Both the position numbers and the translations under genes were made by a program. A stretch of DNA of 64,000 nt from NCBI GenBank assembly GCA_933228675.1, contig OW121744.1, forward strand, positions 61,669,928 to 61,733,927. The letters run 5' to 3'. The notes below the pieces were generated by a model, which was not told the DNA's origin, did no database searches, and was given only the letters and a program-made list of their open reading frames with translations. The DNA comes from Stomorhina lunata. Its lineage: Eukaryota; Arthropoda; Insecta; Diptera; Rhiniidae. Below are positions 1-10,346 of the stretch, in pieces; position 1 is the first letter of the stretch; each line of letters opens with the position of its first letter.

Positions 1-197
1 AATTACATTTTAAAAACGTTTAAATACATTTAAGACTCTTTTTAACACATTTTTTTTTTTTTTTTTTTGTTAAACAAATTGTTTTTACAGCGACATTATC
101 AAAAGATTTTGTTAAATAAATAATAACAAAAAAAAGTAGAAAGAAACCCAAACAGAATATAAATTAAATTATATAAAATTTCAAACAAACGCGAATA
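1..197. other. AT-rich flank, no gene seen
   Basis: Low-complexity AT-rich sequence with a T-run near 50-68. I see no coding or element structure before the TA duplication of the first transposon. Confidence 0.6.
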
Positions 198-199
198 TA

Positions 200-1499
200 A
201 AGAGTGTTCTAAAAAAAATATGCATTTACTATGTTAGACAAAATTTATCCATAGTGCAAGAAATTATTTATTTTTTGATCAAGTTAGTTTCTATAGATAT
301 GTCAGATACTATTATTTTAGAAATTATTAATTTTCAATAGTTATTTCAATCAAAATGGACTGCGACAAAAAAGTTCGTGAAAATATAATTAAAACTTTTC
401 AAAAAAAATCCGTCATGGACTTTTAAAAAAATAGCTAAAAATTTGAAAGTTGACCCTCGAACGGTTTCTAATGCCATCAGACGGTATAAGGAAAACCTGA
501 GCATTGAAAGAAAACCTGGATCAGGGAGGAAAAAAGGTCCTACAGATATTGGTAAGGCAAAAGAAGTCGAGCGGCTCTTTCGAAGAGCGCCTAACACTTC
601 TTTAAGAAAAGCAGCTCGTACGGTGAAATGTTCTACGAATTTTGCACATAGAGTCAAAGCTTATGCTGGACCAAAGACATACAAAGTCCAAAAGGTTCCA
701 GATCGCAATGCTATAAAGAACTTAGAAGCAAAAAAACGAGCGAAAAAATTGAAGTCTGATTTTATAAGAAAATACACCTGTTGTGTGATGGATGATGAAA
801 CATACGTACTGGCAGACTTTTCTCAACTTCCTGGTCAAGATTTTTATGTTGCTGATAAACGGGGCAATGTTCGGCAAGAGTTTCGCACAAAAAAAAACAA
901 ACAAAATTCCCTAAGATGTTTCTCGTGTGGCAAGCTATTTGCAGATGTGGCAAAAGAAGTAAAGTATTTGTGGCATCTGGCACAATAAACACAGAAATTT
1001 ATATAAAGGAGTGCCTACAAAAACGGTTGTTACCGTTTTTAAGAGAGCACAGAGTGACTACATTTTTTTGGCCCGATTTGGCATCATGCCATTATGGAAA
1101 AAAGGCACTTGAGTGGTACTCAAAGAATAATGTCATTTTTGTACCACGAGAGGCAAATCCACCTAACTGTCCAGAACTTCGGCCTGTGGAAAGGTATTGG
1201 GCTCTGGTAAAAAAGGAATTGAAGAACACAGGAAAGATTTCCAAGAACATGTCCGATTTTAAGCGCAGGTGGAACACATGCTCCAAAAAGGTATCAGAAG
1301 CAACTGTAAAATCTTTAATGGGAGGGTTTCCGAAAAAAGTCGATAATTTTGCAAAACCCGAGTACTAAGTTAACATTTTAATGATAAATGATTTTGTATA
1401 ATATGCCATCATATTTGCGTATTTTGTAGAGTTTTTATATTAAAAGGTTTGATTTTTATTTAAGAAAATCCAACTACAAATTTTATTTAGAGCACTCTT
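200..1499 (+). mobile_element. Tc1/mariner-superfamily DD37E element, copy A
   Basis: A 1300-bp element flanked by TA at 198-199 and 1500-1501. The ends are imperfect inverted repeats: AAGAGTGTTCTAAA on the left and, read inward from the right, AAGAGTGCTCTAAA. A single transposase reading frame, now broken, fills the interior. Copies B (6098-17325) and C (58149-59446) have the same ends and sizes once the insertion in B is removed. TA duplication and a one-gene layout are the hallmarks of the superfamily; the D-to-E spacing of the transposase assigns it to DD37E-type elements known from insects. Non-functional as read. Confidence 0.93.
355..1368 (+). pseudogene. DD37E mariner-like transposase, two frameshifts (copy A)
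   Basis: Starts at ATG 355 (MDCDKKVREN) and ends at the stop after KPEY. The N-terminal third holds helix-turn-helix sequence (FKKIAKNLKVDPRTVSNAI). The catalytic triad is visible as VMDDETYV, FFWPDLAS and RPVERYW, with 37 residues between the second Asp and the Glu. Relative to copies B and C, an A-run near 401-408 has 8 A instead of 7 and one near 889-897 has 9 A instead of 7, so the protein is split into three frames. Both lesions are homopolymer length changes, which can be real or consensus errors. The product would bind the ends and cut and paste the element. Confidence 0.88.
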
Positions 1500-1501
1500 T
1501 A

Positions 1502-2445
1502 CATCACGAAAACCTACAAATATACAAAACGAAACAAAATAAAAAAAAGAAAGAATTTGTTTTTAAATCAAATGTATTTGAAAAGATTTTATCGACTTCT
1601 GTTTTCGAATTTATAATTGAGTGTAAAGAACTTTACGAAATAATAAATTGTACAAATATTTTGCCGGTTTTCAAACGTACGACCACCATAAAAATATTTT
1701 ATTTCATTTATTTTTTCTTAATAAAAATTAAAATTTTTTTCCTAAAAAATTGTTGCGTGAGTGTTGGTCGATTGGTTGGCAAGTTAATTTCTATGTTTAA
1801 TTTCTTAAAAATTTTTTTGTTTTTGTTTTAAAGGTTTAACAACAACAATTTAATAAAGAAAAACAAACGAAAAAGTTGAAAAAGAAATAAACAAAAATGT
1901 AGCACAATATTTAAGCCACCTACCTACTTTTGGTAGATAAAATGAAATTTATCTTTGCTATGGAAAAAAAAATGGGTTAAAATAAATTAACATTTCAGCT
2001 GAAATTAAGCAAATGTATAAATATTTATACAACGAGTGCGCTTAAAAGAAATATATCACATATATAAGACATACAAAGTTTGAATTTGCCACGACTGGGA
2101 TTCGAACTCACGATTATCGACAAATTATATTTTGTAATTAAAGCCCTTAAATTCTTTGGTTTAGAAAAAAAAAAAAAAAATAAAATTTTAAATTTCTTAA
2201 AAATGCGAAAATTGATTACAATAATAAACTACCCCAACGTTAACAAAACTAGCCCAACCTGTCCGAAGTTTCCCAAAAATTACCTAACTGTGTTCCCATA
2301 TTCAATATTGGTTGTAGTCTTTGCTAAATTGTGAGAATAATTTTAATTCCCCTCCTACTCAAAACTACGCAGACTTTTTCTTTGAGTAAGTTCGGGTAAC
2401 AAAAATATTTTCAAGATTTTTCGTGTATTTTCAAAAAAGTCAATT
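1502..2445. other. AT-rich intronic/intergenic sequence, possible SINE scrap
   Basis: No gene seen. At 2099-2107 the minus strand reads GTTCGAATC, a match to the RNA polymerase III B box, in a context like a tRNA T-arm; no A box is found nearby, so at most a fragment of a tRNA-derived SINE. The rest is AT-rich with poly-A and poly-T runs. Confidence 0.4.
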
Positions 2446-2996
2446 TAAGTATGAAACACAATTGGAACGAACGACCAATTTTTCGGAACGAATATTCGTC
2501 GTTAGAAAAAGAACATATGGGCTTATATGAAAGTGCTCACAATAGATGCGTACGACGAAATTCGTCGTGCGTTTGGAACAGTGCGATAGGTTTATTTCTA
2601 TTTCATACGCAGACGAACGACGAATGTAGAGTGGCTGTATTTTCTTTTTGCTGTAAAAAATTAATATTGTATGAGTTCTTGTTAAATATGGTCACCTTTA
2701 AATTTGTAAACAAAAAATATTTATTTGAAATAAAATAAACTAAAAATATTTATCGTGTGAAATAATCAAATAATAAAATGGAACAAAATGCAAACGGTGT
2801 AAGTGCGCGATATTTACGAAGGAGTGATTAAAATTCGCAAATCAAAAATTCAAAAAAATGGCGTCAACAACGTTTATTCGTCCCAAATGTGTTCAATAGA
2901 CGAATGTAAAAGACGAATTTTTAAAACCGAATTCGTCGTGCTGGACGAAAATAGTCATTCGTCCCAATTATGTTTCTACCTTTAAACAAAAAAAAT
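2446..2996. other. Unclassified stretch rich in ATTCGTC/GACGAAT motifs
   Basis: ATTCGTC or its complement occurs about eight times, including a perfect 17-bp dyad, ACGACGAAATTCGTCGT, at 2552-2568. Short frames of 60-95 codons exist on the plus strand but match no family I know. It could be a decayed transposon end or a regulatory block. Confidence 0.35.
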
Positions 2997-2999
2997 ATA

Positions 3000-4637
3000 C
3001 AGTATGCAAAACTCGTATTCGTACACCCTCTAAAAACAGAAAATTTAAGAAATATTCAATACAGCATAATTTTTTTTTTTTTAATTTTCATATCAATTTA
3101 TTATATTTATGAGAAGAGACAACTTATATGTAGGTATCTTATAAACTAAGTTCTAAATCTTGAAGTATTCATTTAAAGGATAACAAAAACCGTATTCGTA
3201 CAGGGTAAGAATTAAAATAAAGTTAAGAATATTATAACTAGGACCAAATTTAATATTTTGTTGGATATCCTTTTTGCTTTATAACAGCATTAAGACGTCT
3301 TGGCATCGATTCCACCAGTTTGGAAGTTAATTGTGGTGATATTTTATTCCATTCTGTTCTCAATGCTACTTTCAGGTCACTTACGTTCCTTATATCGTAA
3401 TTTTTCAACTTTTTCTTGAAAATTGACCACAAATTCTCAATAGGATTGAGATCTGGACTCTGTGGTGGTGTTTTTAGGTATATGGGACAGTTGTAGAGGA
3501 TCCAAAGTCGGGAATCTAGCGCAGAGTGTTTGGGATCATTGTCTTGTTGAAAGATAAAATCCCTCGAAATGCCCATTTTTTCTGCACTTTGCTTCAAATT
3601 TCGCTTTAAAATATTTATATAGTCTCTTGCTGTCATAATTCCATCGATGAAATGTAGATTCCCAACTCCTGATGCTGAAAAGCAACCCCAAACCATTACC
3701 GAGCCCCCACCATGTTTGAATGTGGGAACAAGGTTATGACGATATAAGCTCGTGTTCTTCTCTCGCCAAATTTTAACGCGTCCATCCGACAATTTTATAT
3801 TAAATTTGGATTCATCCGTGAAAATAACTCTTTTCCAGAAGTTGAAATTCTTATTTTTATACTTTTTAGCGAACATAACCCGTTTTCGCTTATTAATCAA
3901 GCTGACAAATGGCTTTCTGACTGCATATCGGCTTCTGTATCCAATTCTTTTGATGTAATTTCTAACTGTTTGAGGTGTAACGGTGATTCCAAAGTTCTGT
4001 GCCAAAGTTGCAGCCAGTGTTACGCCACTTATGGAAGGATCGATGCGAATTTAACGACGTAGAAATGAGCAATGTCTTCTTGTTAACTTGCATCGGTTAA
4101 TATTTCGTTTCGATTTTTTAACTTGTCCGCTTTTTTTATATTTCGATACCACGTATTGGATAGTAGAAGCACTGCGCTTCATTATTTTGGCAATTTCCCG
4201 CAAAGATTTTTCATCATTGTGTAGATCTATTACTATTTTCCGTTGTTCATTTGAAAGTTCGCTTGATTTTCTACCCATGCTGAATATTTCCAACTTTTTC
4301 TAATAATTCAACTGACTATGATAATTTGACCGACTACGATATTCACAGACCACAACCGAGAAAAAAAGGGGGAACCACGCAAGTAAAACAGAGTTTAAAA
4401 CTCACGCTAACAAAAAGAAAATATAGACCTACCACCTGTACGAATAAGGGTTTTGCTATCTATTAATTAAATGCATCGCCATCTATCGGTCAATATCTAA
4501 GATAACTATATCATTACTTGTATTTTGTCATAAAAACAATAAACGGATACGAATTTTACAAAAATTCAATTATGCGCTGAATATTTTAGAAATTTTCTCA
4601 TTTTTCTCGGGTGTACGAATATGGATTTTGCACACTG
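3000..4637 (-). mobile_element. Tc1-like DD34E element with IR/DR termini
   Basis: A 1638-bp element flanked by TA at 2998-2999 and 4638-4639. Both ends begin CAGTRTGCAAAA and share TATTCGTACACC further in. A second, inner copy of the motif lies about 185 bp inward on each side: CCGTATTCGTACAGGG near 3190-3206 and its inverted counterpart near 4436-4452. Long inverted repeats with two internal direct repeats (IR/DR) are known from Sleeping Beauty-, Minos- and Bari-type elements, where both copies bind transposase. The coding strand is minus. Confidence 0.93.
3250..4278 (-). pseudogene. Tc1-like DD34E transposase with a single nonsense codon
   Basis: Reads MGRKSSELSNEQRK from 4278 to a stop after GYPTKY, about 342 codons, the normal Tc1 length. 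It contains the paired-type helix-turn-helix (SLREIAKIMKRSASTIQYVV), then IFTDESKF, FQQDNDPKHSA and SPDLNPIENLW, giving D-D-34-E with all three acidic residues present. The only lesion I see is an in-frame TAA at about 4046-4048, between SFLRR and IRIDPSISG; there is no frameshift. An upstream in-frame ATG at 4293 is possible, but the family usually starts at MGRK or similar. Apart from the stop it is the least damaged transposase in the window. Confidence 0.92.
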
Positions 4638-4639
4638 TA

Positions 4640-5445
4640 TAAAATATTTTAATCAAAACTTAAACAAGAACAAAAGTTTTCTAACACTTTTACGAGTAAA
4701 AACATTTGTTTAAATATTCTTAGAGATAAATCAATAGTAAACTAAAATTTTGTTCCTGTACTTTTGGTGAAGTTTGGTTATTTGAGAGAGTAATTCGTAA
4801 GTCACTCTCATTTGTCCGAACATACCCAGAAAGTAAAGAAACAGGGCTATTGTATTGTTCAAATTCATCTGACATTAAAATGATGACAGCTTTTATAAAT
4901 TTATCGATTTTAAGATTTTTAGTTGCTTCTGTTCACTTTTTGGTGGAGGAGCTTCAATAACGCTTGTACATTAGGGTGCAAGTTATTTTTCAAAGTTGGA
5001 ATTTGTATGAGGCAAACCCCAGATTTGTTCGAAATGCTAAAAAAATAGTCTCTTGAAAATTTTAGATCAATCGGATAAGAGGTAAGCGTTCCCATGACCC
5101 GCCCAAAATTTTCAAAATAACTGATTTTTTACTTTGTCAATAACTTCATTCGTACTTTAGAGTAAATAAATTCCAAAGTAAGACATCATTTAAAATCCTC
5201 TGGCTGTAAGAAGTAAATGGCTGAGTTTTGTCAAAATATCAAATTTACTTAGTTTTTCATATTAGAAAATTATACTTTTTTTTAAACCGTAGGTACGGCG
5301 AAATTTTCAAGGTACTATTTTTTAATATTTTGAACAAATTTGGTGGTTGACGTGAAACGTATTTCTTCAGAAAAAATTTCCCATATAGGTTATTTTCACT
5401 CCTTTGTACATGTTTTGGGACATCTTTTTTATTATCATCAGTTCA
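4640..5445. other. No gene seen, AT-rich
   Basis: Unclassified AT-rich sequence. The part from 4970 to 5430 (starting TTAGGGTGCAAGTTATTTTT) looks like an old dispersed repeat but has no recognisable protein or terminal repeats. Confidence 0.4.
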
Positions 5446-5870
5446 GAATATATAGTCACTCTGTGCTGTTTAAGAAACGGTAAAAACAATATGATAGGCA
5501 CTCCGTTAAATAAATTTCGGTGTTTATCGTGCCTGATGACATAATGCTTAACATCTTTTGCTACAACTCAAATTTCTTGGATACATACGTACGTTTCATC
5601 AATTTCCCTTCAATCTTTTTGATCGTTTTTTGCTTCTTTTTAACCGAACTACGATCTAGCACTATCTGCATTTTATAAAACATCAGAACTGGTTTTATGG
5701 ACAAAAGTATTAGAACATTTAACCGCACGAGCTGCCTTTCTAATATAATTCTTAGGCGCTCTTTGAAAGAAGTGCTCGACTTCCAATATCCACGGTCCAA
5801 AATTGTTCTTGACCCAGGACCTCATACCGTTTTATGTCGATTTAGGCAGATAACGACCCAAAGAGGCTGT
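5446..5870 (-). pseudogene. Old relic of a DD37E-type transposase
   Basis: The plus strand is recognisably a diverged version of the antisense of the intact family: GTCACTCTGTGCT followed by AGGCACTCC and AAATTTC near 5455-5520, and CGCACGAGCTGCCTTTCT near 5725, each in the same order as in copies B and C. Large parts are missing and no frame is open for more than about 80 codons. It is an older insertion than the three full-length copies or a sister subfamily. Confidence 0.65.
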
Positions 5871-6060
5871 TACCGATGAAATTATTAAAAAAGTTCACAA
5901 AAAAATTGTAAATGACCTTAAAAGGGTATCGGCAAAGAATATTTGGCTATAGTAAAGGTCTGTTTAAGGTGGTCATCGCGCGGCCTAACAATCGAAGGAG
6001 TTTCGGGTTTCTGCTGAAGAACAGGTTATTGCAGCAATCCCGAATTTTGTCGTTGATATA
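5848..6060 (+). pseudogene. Mariner transposase fragment (helix-turn-helix part)
   Basis: At about 5858-5935 the plus strand reads RPKEAVTDEIIKKVHKKIVN, which resembles the linker and second helix-turn-helix of mariner transposases. Stops follow near 5945. The rest up to the TA at 6096 is too decayed to place. Fragment only. Confidence 0.5.
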
Positions 6061-6228
6061 TAAAAATATATGAAAAATTAGTCCAGTATTTCACATAAAG
6101 AGTGCTCTACATAAAATTTGTAGTTGGATTTTCTTAAATAAAAATCAAACCTTTTAATATAAAAACTCTACAAAATACGCAAATATAATGACATATTATA
6201 CAAAATCATTTAGCATTAAAATGTTTAC

Positions 6229-7239
6229 TTAGTACTCGGGTTTTGCAAAATTATCGACTTTTTTCGGAAACCCTCCCATTAAAGATTTTACAGTTGCTTC
6301 TGATACCTTTTTGGAGCATGTGTTCCACCTGCGCTTAAAATCGGACATGTTCTTGGAAATCTTTCCCGTGTTCTTCAATTCCTTTTTTACCAGAGCCCAA
6401 TACCTTTCCACAGGCCGAAGTTCTGGACAGTTAGGTGGATTTGCCTCTCGTGGTACAAAAATGACATTATTCTTTGAGTACCACTCAAGTGCCTTTTTTC
6501 CATAATGGAATGATGCCAAATCGGGCCAAAAAAATGTAGTCACTCTGTGCTCTCTTAAAAAGGGTAACAACCGTTTTTGTAGGCACTCCTTTATATAAAT
6601 TTCTATGTTTATTGTGCCAGATCCCACAAATACTTTACTTCTTTTGCCACAACTGTAAATAGCTTGCCACACGAGAAACTTCTTAGGGAATTTTGTTTGT
6701 TTTTTTTGTGCGAAACTCTTGCCGAACATTGCCCCGTTTATCAGCAACATAAAAATCTTGACCAGGAAGTTGAGAAAAGTCTGCCAGTACGTATGTTTCA
6801 TCATCCATCACACAACAGGTGTATTTTTTTATAAAATCAGACTTCAATTTTTTCGCTCGTTTTTTTGCTTCTAAGTTCTTTATAGCATTGCGATCTGGAA
6901 CCTTTTGGACTTTGTATGTCTTCAGTCCAGCATAAGCTTTGACTCTATGTGCAAAATTCGTAGAACATTTCACCGTACGAGCTGCTTTTCTTAAAGAAGT
7001 GTTAGGCGCTCTTCGAAAGAGTCGCTCGACTTCTTTTGCCTTACCAATATCTGTAGGACCTTTTTTCCTCCCTGATCCAGGTTTCTTTCAATGTCCAGGT
7101 TTTCCTTATACCGTCTGATGGCATTAGAAGCCGTTCGAGGGTCAACTTTCAAATTTTTAGCTATTTTTTTAAAAGTCCATGACGGATTTTTTTGAAAAGT
7201 TTTAATTATATTTTCACGAACTTTTTTTTCGCAGTCCAT
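6229..7239 (-). pseudogene. DD37E mariner-like transposase (copy B), frameshifted
   Basis: Starts at ATG 7239 (MDCEKKVREN). The helix-turn-helix region is open. One T is missing near 7083-7086 compared with copy C, which shifts ERKPGSGRKK into ERNLDQGGKK, and an extra A in the run near 6701-6708 shifts the frame just before KFLVWQAI. The catalytic motifs VMDDETYV, WPDLAS and PVERYW are all still legible across the frames. Only 18 bp separate the start codon from the 9-bp target duplication of the foldback element, so any original promoter has been pushed about 10 kb away. Confidence 0.88.
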
Positions 7240-7256
7240 TTTAATTGAAATAACTA

Positions 7257-7265
7257 TTGAAAATT
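7257..7265. repeat. 9-bp target-site duplication, left (TTGAAAATT)
   Basis: TTGAAAATT here and at 17188-17196. The uninterrupted copies A and C have the sequence once at the equivalent place (TATTGAAAATTAATAAT in copy C), so this is a true duplication. Confidence 0.95.
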
Positions 7266-7479
7266 ATGTGTGTGAAGATAAATATACCGAGTTAAATATG
7301 TCTTTGGTATAGTTATAAAAAATATCGCATGCGATAAAAAAGTTTTCAGTATTTTTAATATGGATATTTTTACAGAAATTTTCAACATTTTAATAAATTT
7401 ATATTATAAAATTGCAGTTATATTAAAAAATATCATCGAATTTACCTGTATATACAACAAAAGGCAAATTTAAATAGTT

Positions 7480-10346
7480 TTTGTCACATATTTAATATAA
7501 AAAGTTCTTAGTAAAAAAATGAGGCACATGAGTTTTCTGACAGATTTGGCCACTGTGGCCAAACGCTAAGATGTCAACGAATTGAAGCTAGTGGAGAATA
7601 AAGTCAAGGAATACTACTATTAAACTACGTTAATGGTTTTTCCGAATTGTATTTGAGAGAAATTTTATACTTTGTTGAAAATATGACTTAGTCAAAAAAA
7701 TGTCATATGAGTTCTCTGAGGGATTTGGCCACTGTGGCCAAACGCTAAGATGTCAATCAATGGGAGCTAGTGGAGAATAAAGGCAAGGAGTACTACTATT
7801 TAACTACGTTAATGGTTTTTCCGAATTGTATTTGAGAGAAATTTTATACTTTGTTGAAAATATGACTTAGTCAAAAAATGTCGTATGAGTTCTCTGAGTA
7901 ATTTGACCACTGTGGCCAAACGCTAAGATGTCAATGAATGGGAGCTAGTTGAGAATAAAGGCAAGGAATAATACTATTAAACAACGTTAATGGGTTTTCC
8001 GAATTGTATTTGAGAGAAATTTTATACTTTGTTGAAAATATGACTTAGTCAAAAAAATTACATATGAGTTCTCTGAAGGATTTGGCCACTGTGGCCAAAC
8101 ACTAAGATGTCAATAAATGGGAGATAGTGGAGAATAAAGGCAAGGAATAATACTATTAAACTACGTTAATGGTTTTTCCGAATTGTATTTGAGAGAAATT
8201 TTATACTTTGTTGAAAATATGGCTTAGTCAAAAAAATGTCATATGAGTTCTCTGAGGGATTTGGCCACTGTGGCCAAACGCTAAGATGTCAATAAATGGG
8301 AGATAGTGGAGAATAAAGGCAAGGAATAATACTATTAAACTGCGTTAATGGTTTTTCTGAATTGTATTTGAGAGAAATTTTATACTTTGTTGAAAATATG
8401 ACTTAGTCAAAAAAATTACATATGAGTTCTCTGAAGGATTTGGCTACTGTGGCCAAACGCTAAGATGTCAATCAATGGGAGCTAGTGGAGAATAAAGGCA
8501 AGGAATACCACTATTTAACTACGTTAATGGTTTTTCCGAATTGTATTTGAGAGAAATTTTATACTTTGTTGAAAATATGACTTAGTCAAAAAAATTACAT
8601 ATGAGTTCTCTGAAGGATTTGGCCACTGTGGCCAAACGCTAAGATGTCAATAAATGGGAGATAGTGGAGAATAAAGGCAAGGAATAATACTATTAAACTA
8701 CGTTAATGGTTTTTCCGAATTGTATTTGAGAGAAATTTTATACTTTGTTGAAAATATGGCTTAGTCAAAAAAATGTCATATGAGTTCTCTGAGGGATTTG
8801 GCCACTGTGGCCAAACGCTAAGATGTCAATAAATGGGATCTAGTGGAGAATAAAGGCAAGGAATACTACTATTTAACTACGTTAATGGTTTTTCTGAATT
8901 GTATTTGAGATAAATTTTATACTTTGTTAAAAATATGACTTAGTCAAAAAAATTACATATGAGTTCTCTGAAGGATTTGGCCACTGTGGCCAAACGCTAA
9001 GATGTCAATGAATAGGAGCTAGTGGAGAATAAAGGCAAGGAATACTACTATTAAACTATGTTAATGGTTTTTCCGAATTGTATTTGAGAGCAATTTTATA
9101 TTTTGTTGAAAATATAACTTAGTCAAAAAAATTACATATGAGTTCTCTGAAGGATTTGGCTACTGTGGCCAAACGCTAAGATGTCAATGAATAGGAGCTA
9201 GTGGAGAATAAAGGCAAGGAATACTACTATTTAACTACGTTAATGGTTTTTCCGAATTGTATTTGAGAGAAATTTTATACTTTGTTGAAAATATGACTTA
9301 GTCAAAAAAATTACATATGAGTTCTCTGAGGGATTTGGCCACTGTGGCCAAACGCTAAGATGTCAATAAATGGGAGATAGTGGAGAATAAAGGCAAGGAA
9401 TAATACTATTAAACTGCGTTAATGGTTTTTCTGAATTGTATTTGAGAGCAATTTTATACTTTGTTGAAAATATGACTTAGTCAAAAAAATTACATATGAG
9501 TTCTCTGAAGGATTTGGCCACTGTGGCCAAACGCTAAGATGTCAATCAATGGGAGCTAGTGGAGAATAAAGGCAAGGAATACTACTATTTAACAACGTTA
9601 ATGGTTTTTCCGAATTGTATTTGAGAGAAATTTTATACTTTGTTGAAAATATGACTTAGTCAAAAAAATTACATATGAGTTCTCTGAGGGATTTGGCCAC
9701 TGTGGCCAAACGCTAAGATGTCAATGAATAGGAGCTAGTGGAGAATAAAGGCAAGGAATACTACTATTAAACTATGTTAATGGTTTTTCCGAATTGTATT
9801 TGAGAGAAATTTTATACTTTGTTGAAAATATGACTTAGTCAAAAAAATTACATATGAGTTCTCTGAAGGATTTGGCCACTGTGGCCAAACGCTAAGATGT
9901 CAATAAATGGGAGCTAGTGGAGAATAAAGGCAAGGAATACTACTATTTAACTACGTTAATGGTTTTTCCGAATTGTATTTGAGAGAAATTTTATACTTTG
10001 TTGAAAATATGGCTTAGTCAAAAAAATGTCATATGAGTTCTCTGAGGGATTTGGCCACTGTGGCCAAACGCTTAGATGTCAATAAATGGGAGATAGTGGA
10101 GAATAAAGGCAAGGAATAATACTATTAAACTACGTTAATGGTTTTTCCGAATTGTATTTGAGAGAAATTTTATACTTTGTTGAAAATATGGCTTAGTCAA
10201 AAAAATGTCATATGAGTTCTCTGAGGGATTTGGCCACTGTGGCCAAACGCTAAGATGTCAATAAATGGGAGCTAGTGGAGAATAAAGGCAAGGAATACTA
10301 CTATTAAACTACGTTAATGGTTTTTCTGAATTGAATTTGAGATAAA
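7480..10346 (+). repeat. Left satellite array, 16 units of about 179 bp
   Basis: The dyad GGCCACTGTGGCC recurs from 7548 to 10232 in 15 even steps of 179 bp. A unit reads approximately as TAGTCAAAAAAAT, CATATGAGTTCTCTGA, TTTGGCCACTGTGGCCAAA, CGCTAAGATGTCAAT, GGAGAATAAAGGCAAGGAAT, TACGTTAATGG and GAATTGTATTTGAGAG. Units differ by scattered substitutions. The outermost unit is distinctive (GACAGATTTGG, CGAATTGAAGCTAG, AAAGTCAAGG) and is matched by the outermost unit of the right array. Confidence 0.96.

Noticed and set aside
6311..6505. Frames antisense to the DD37E transposase (also 1092-1286 and 58362-58556)
   Set aside because: Identical shadows in all three copies, on the wrong strand; no independent support.
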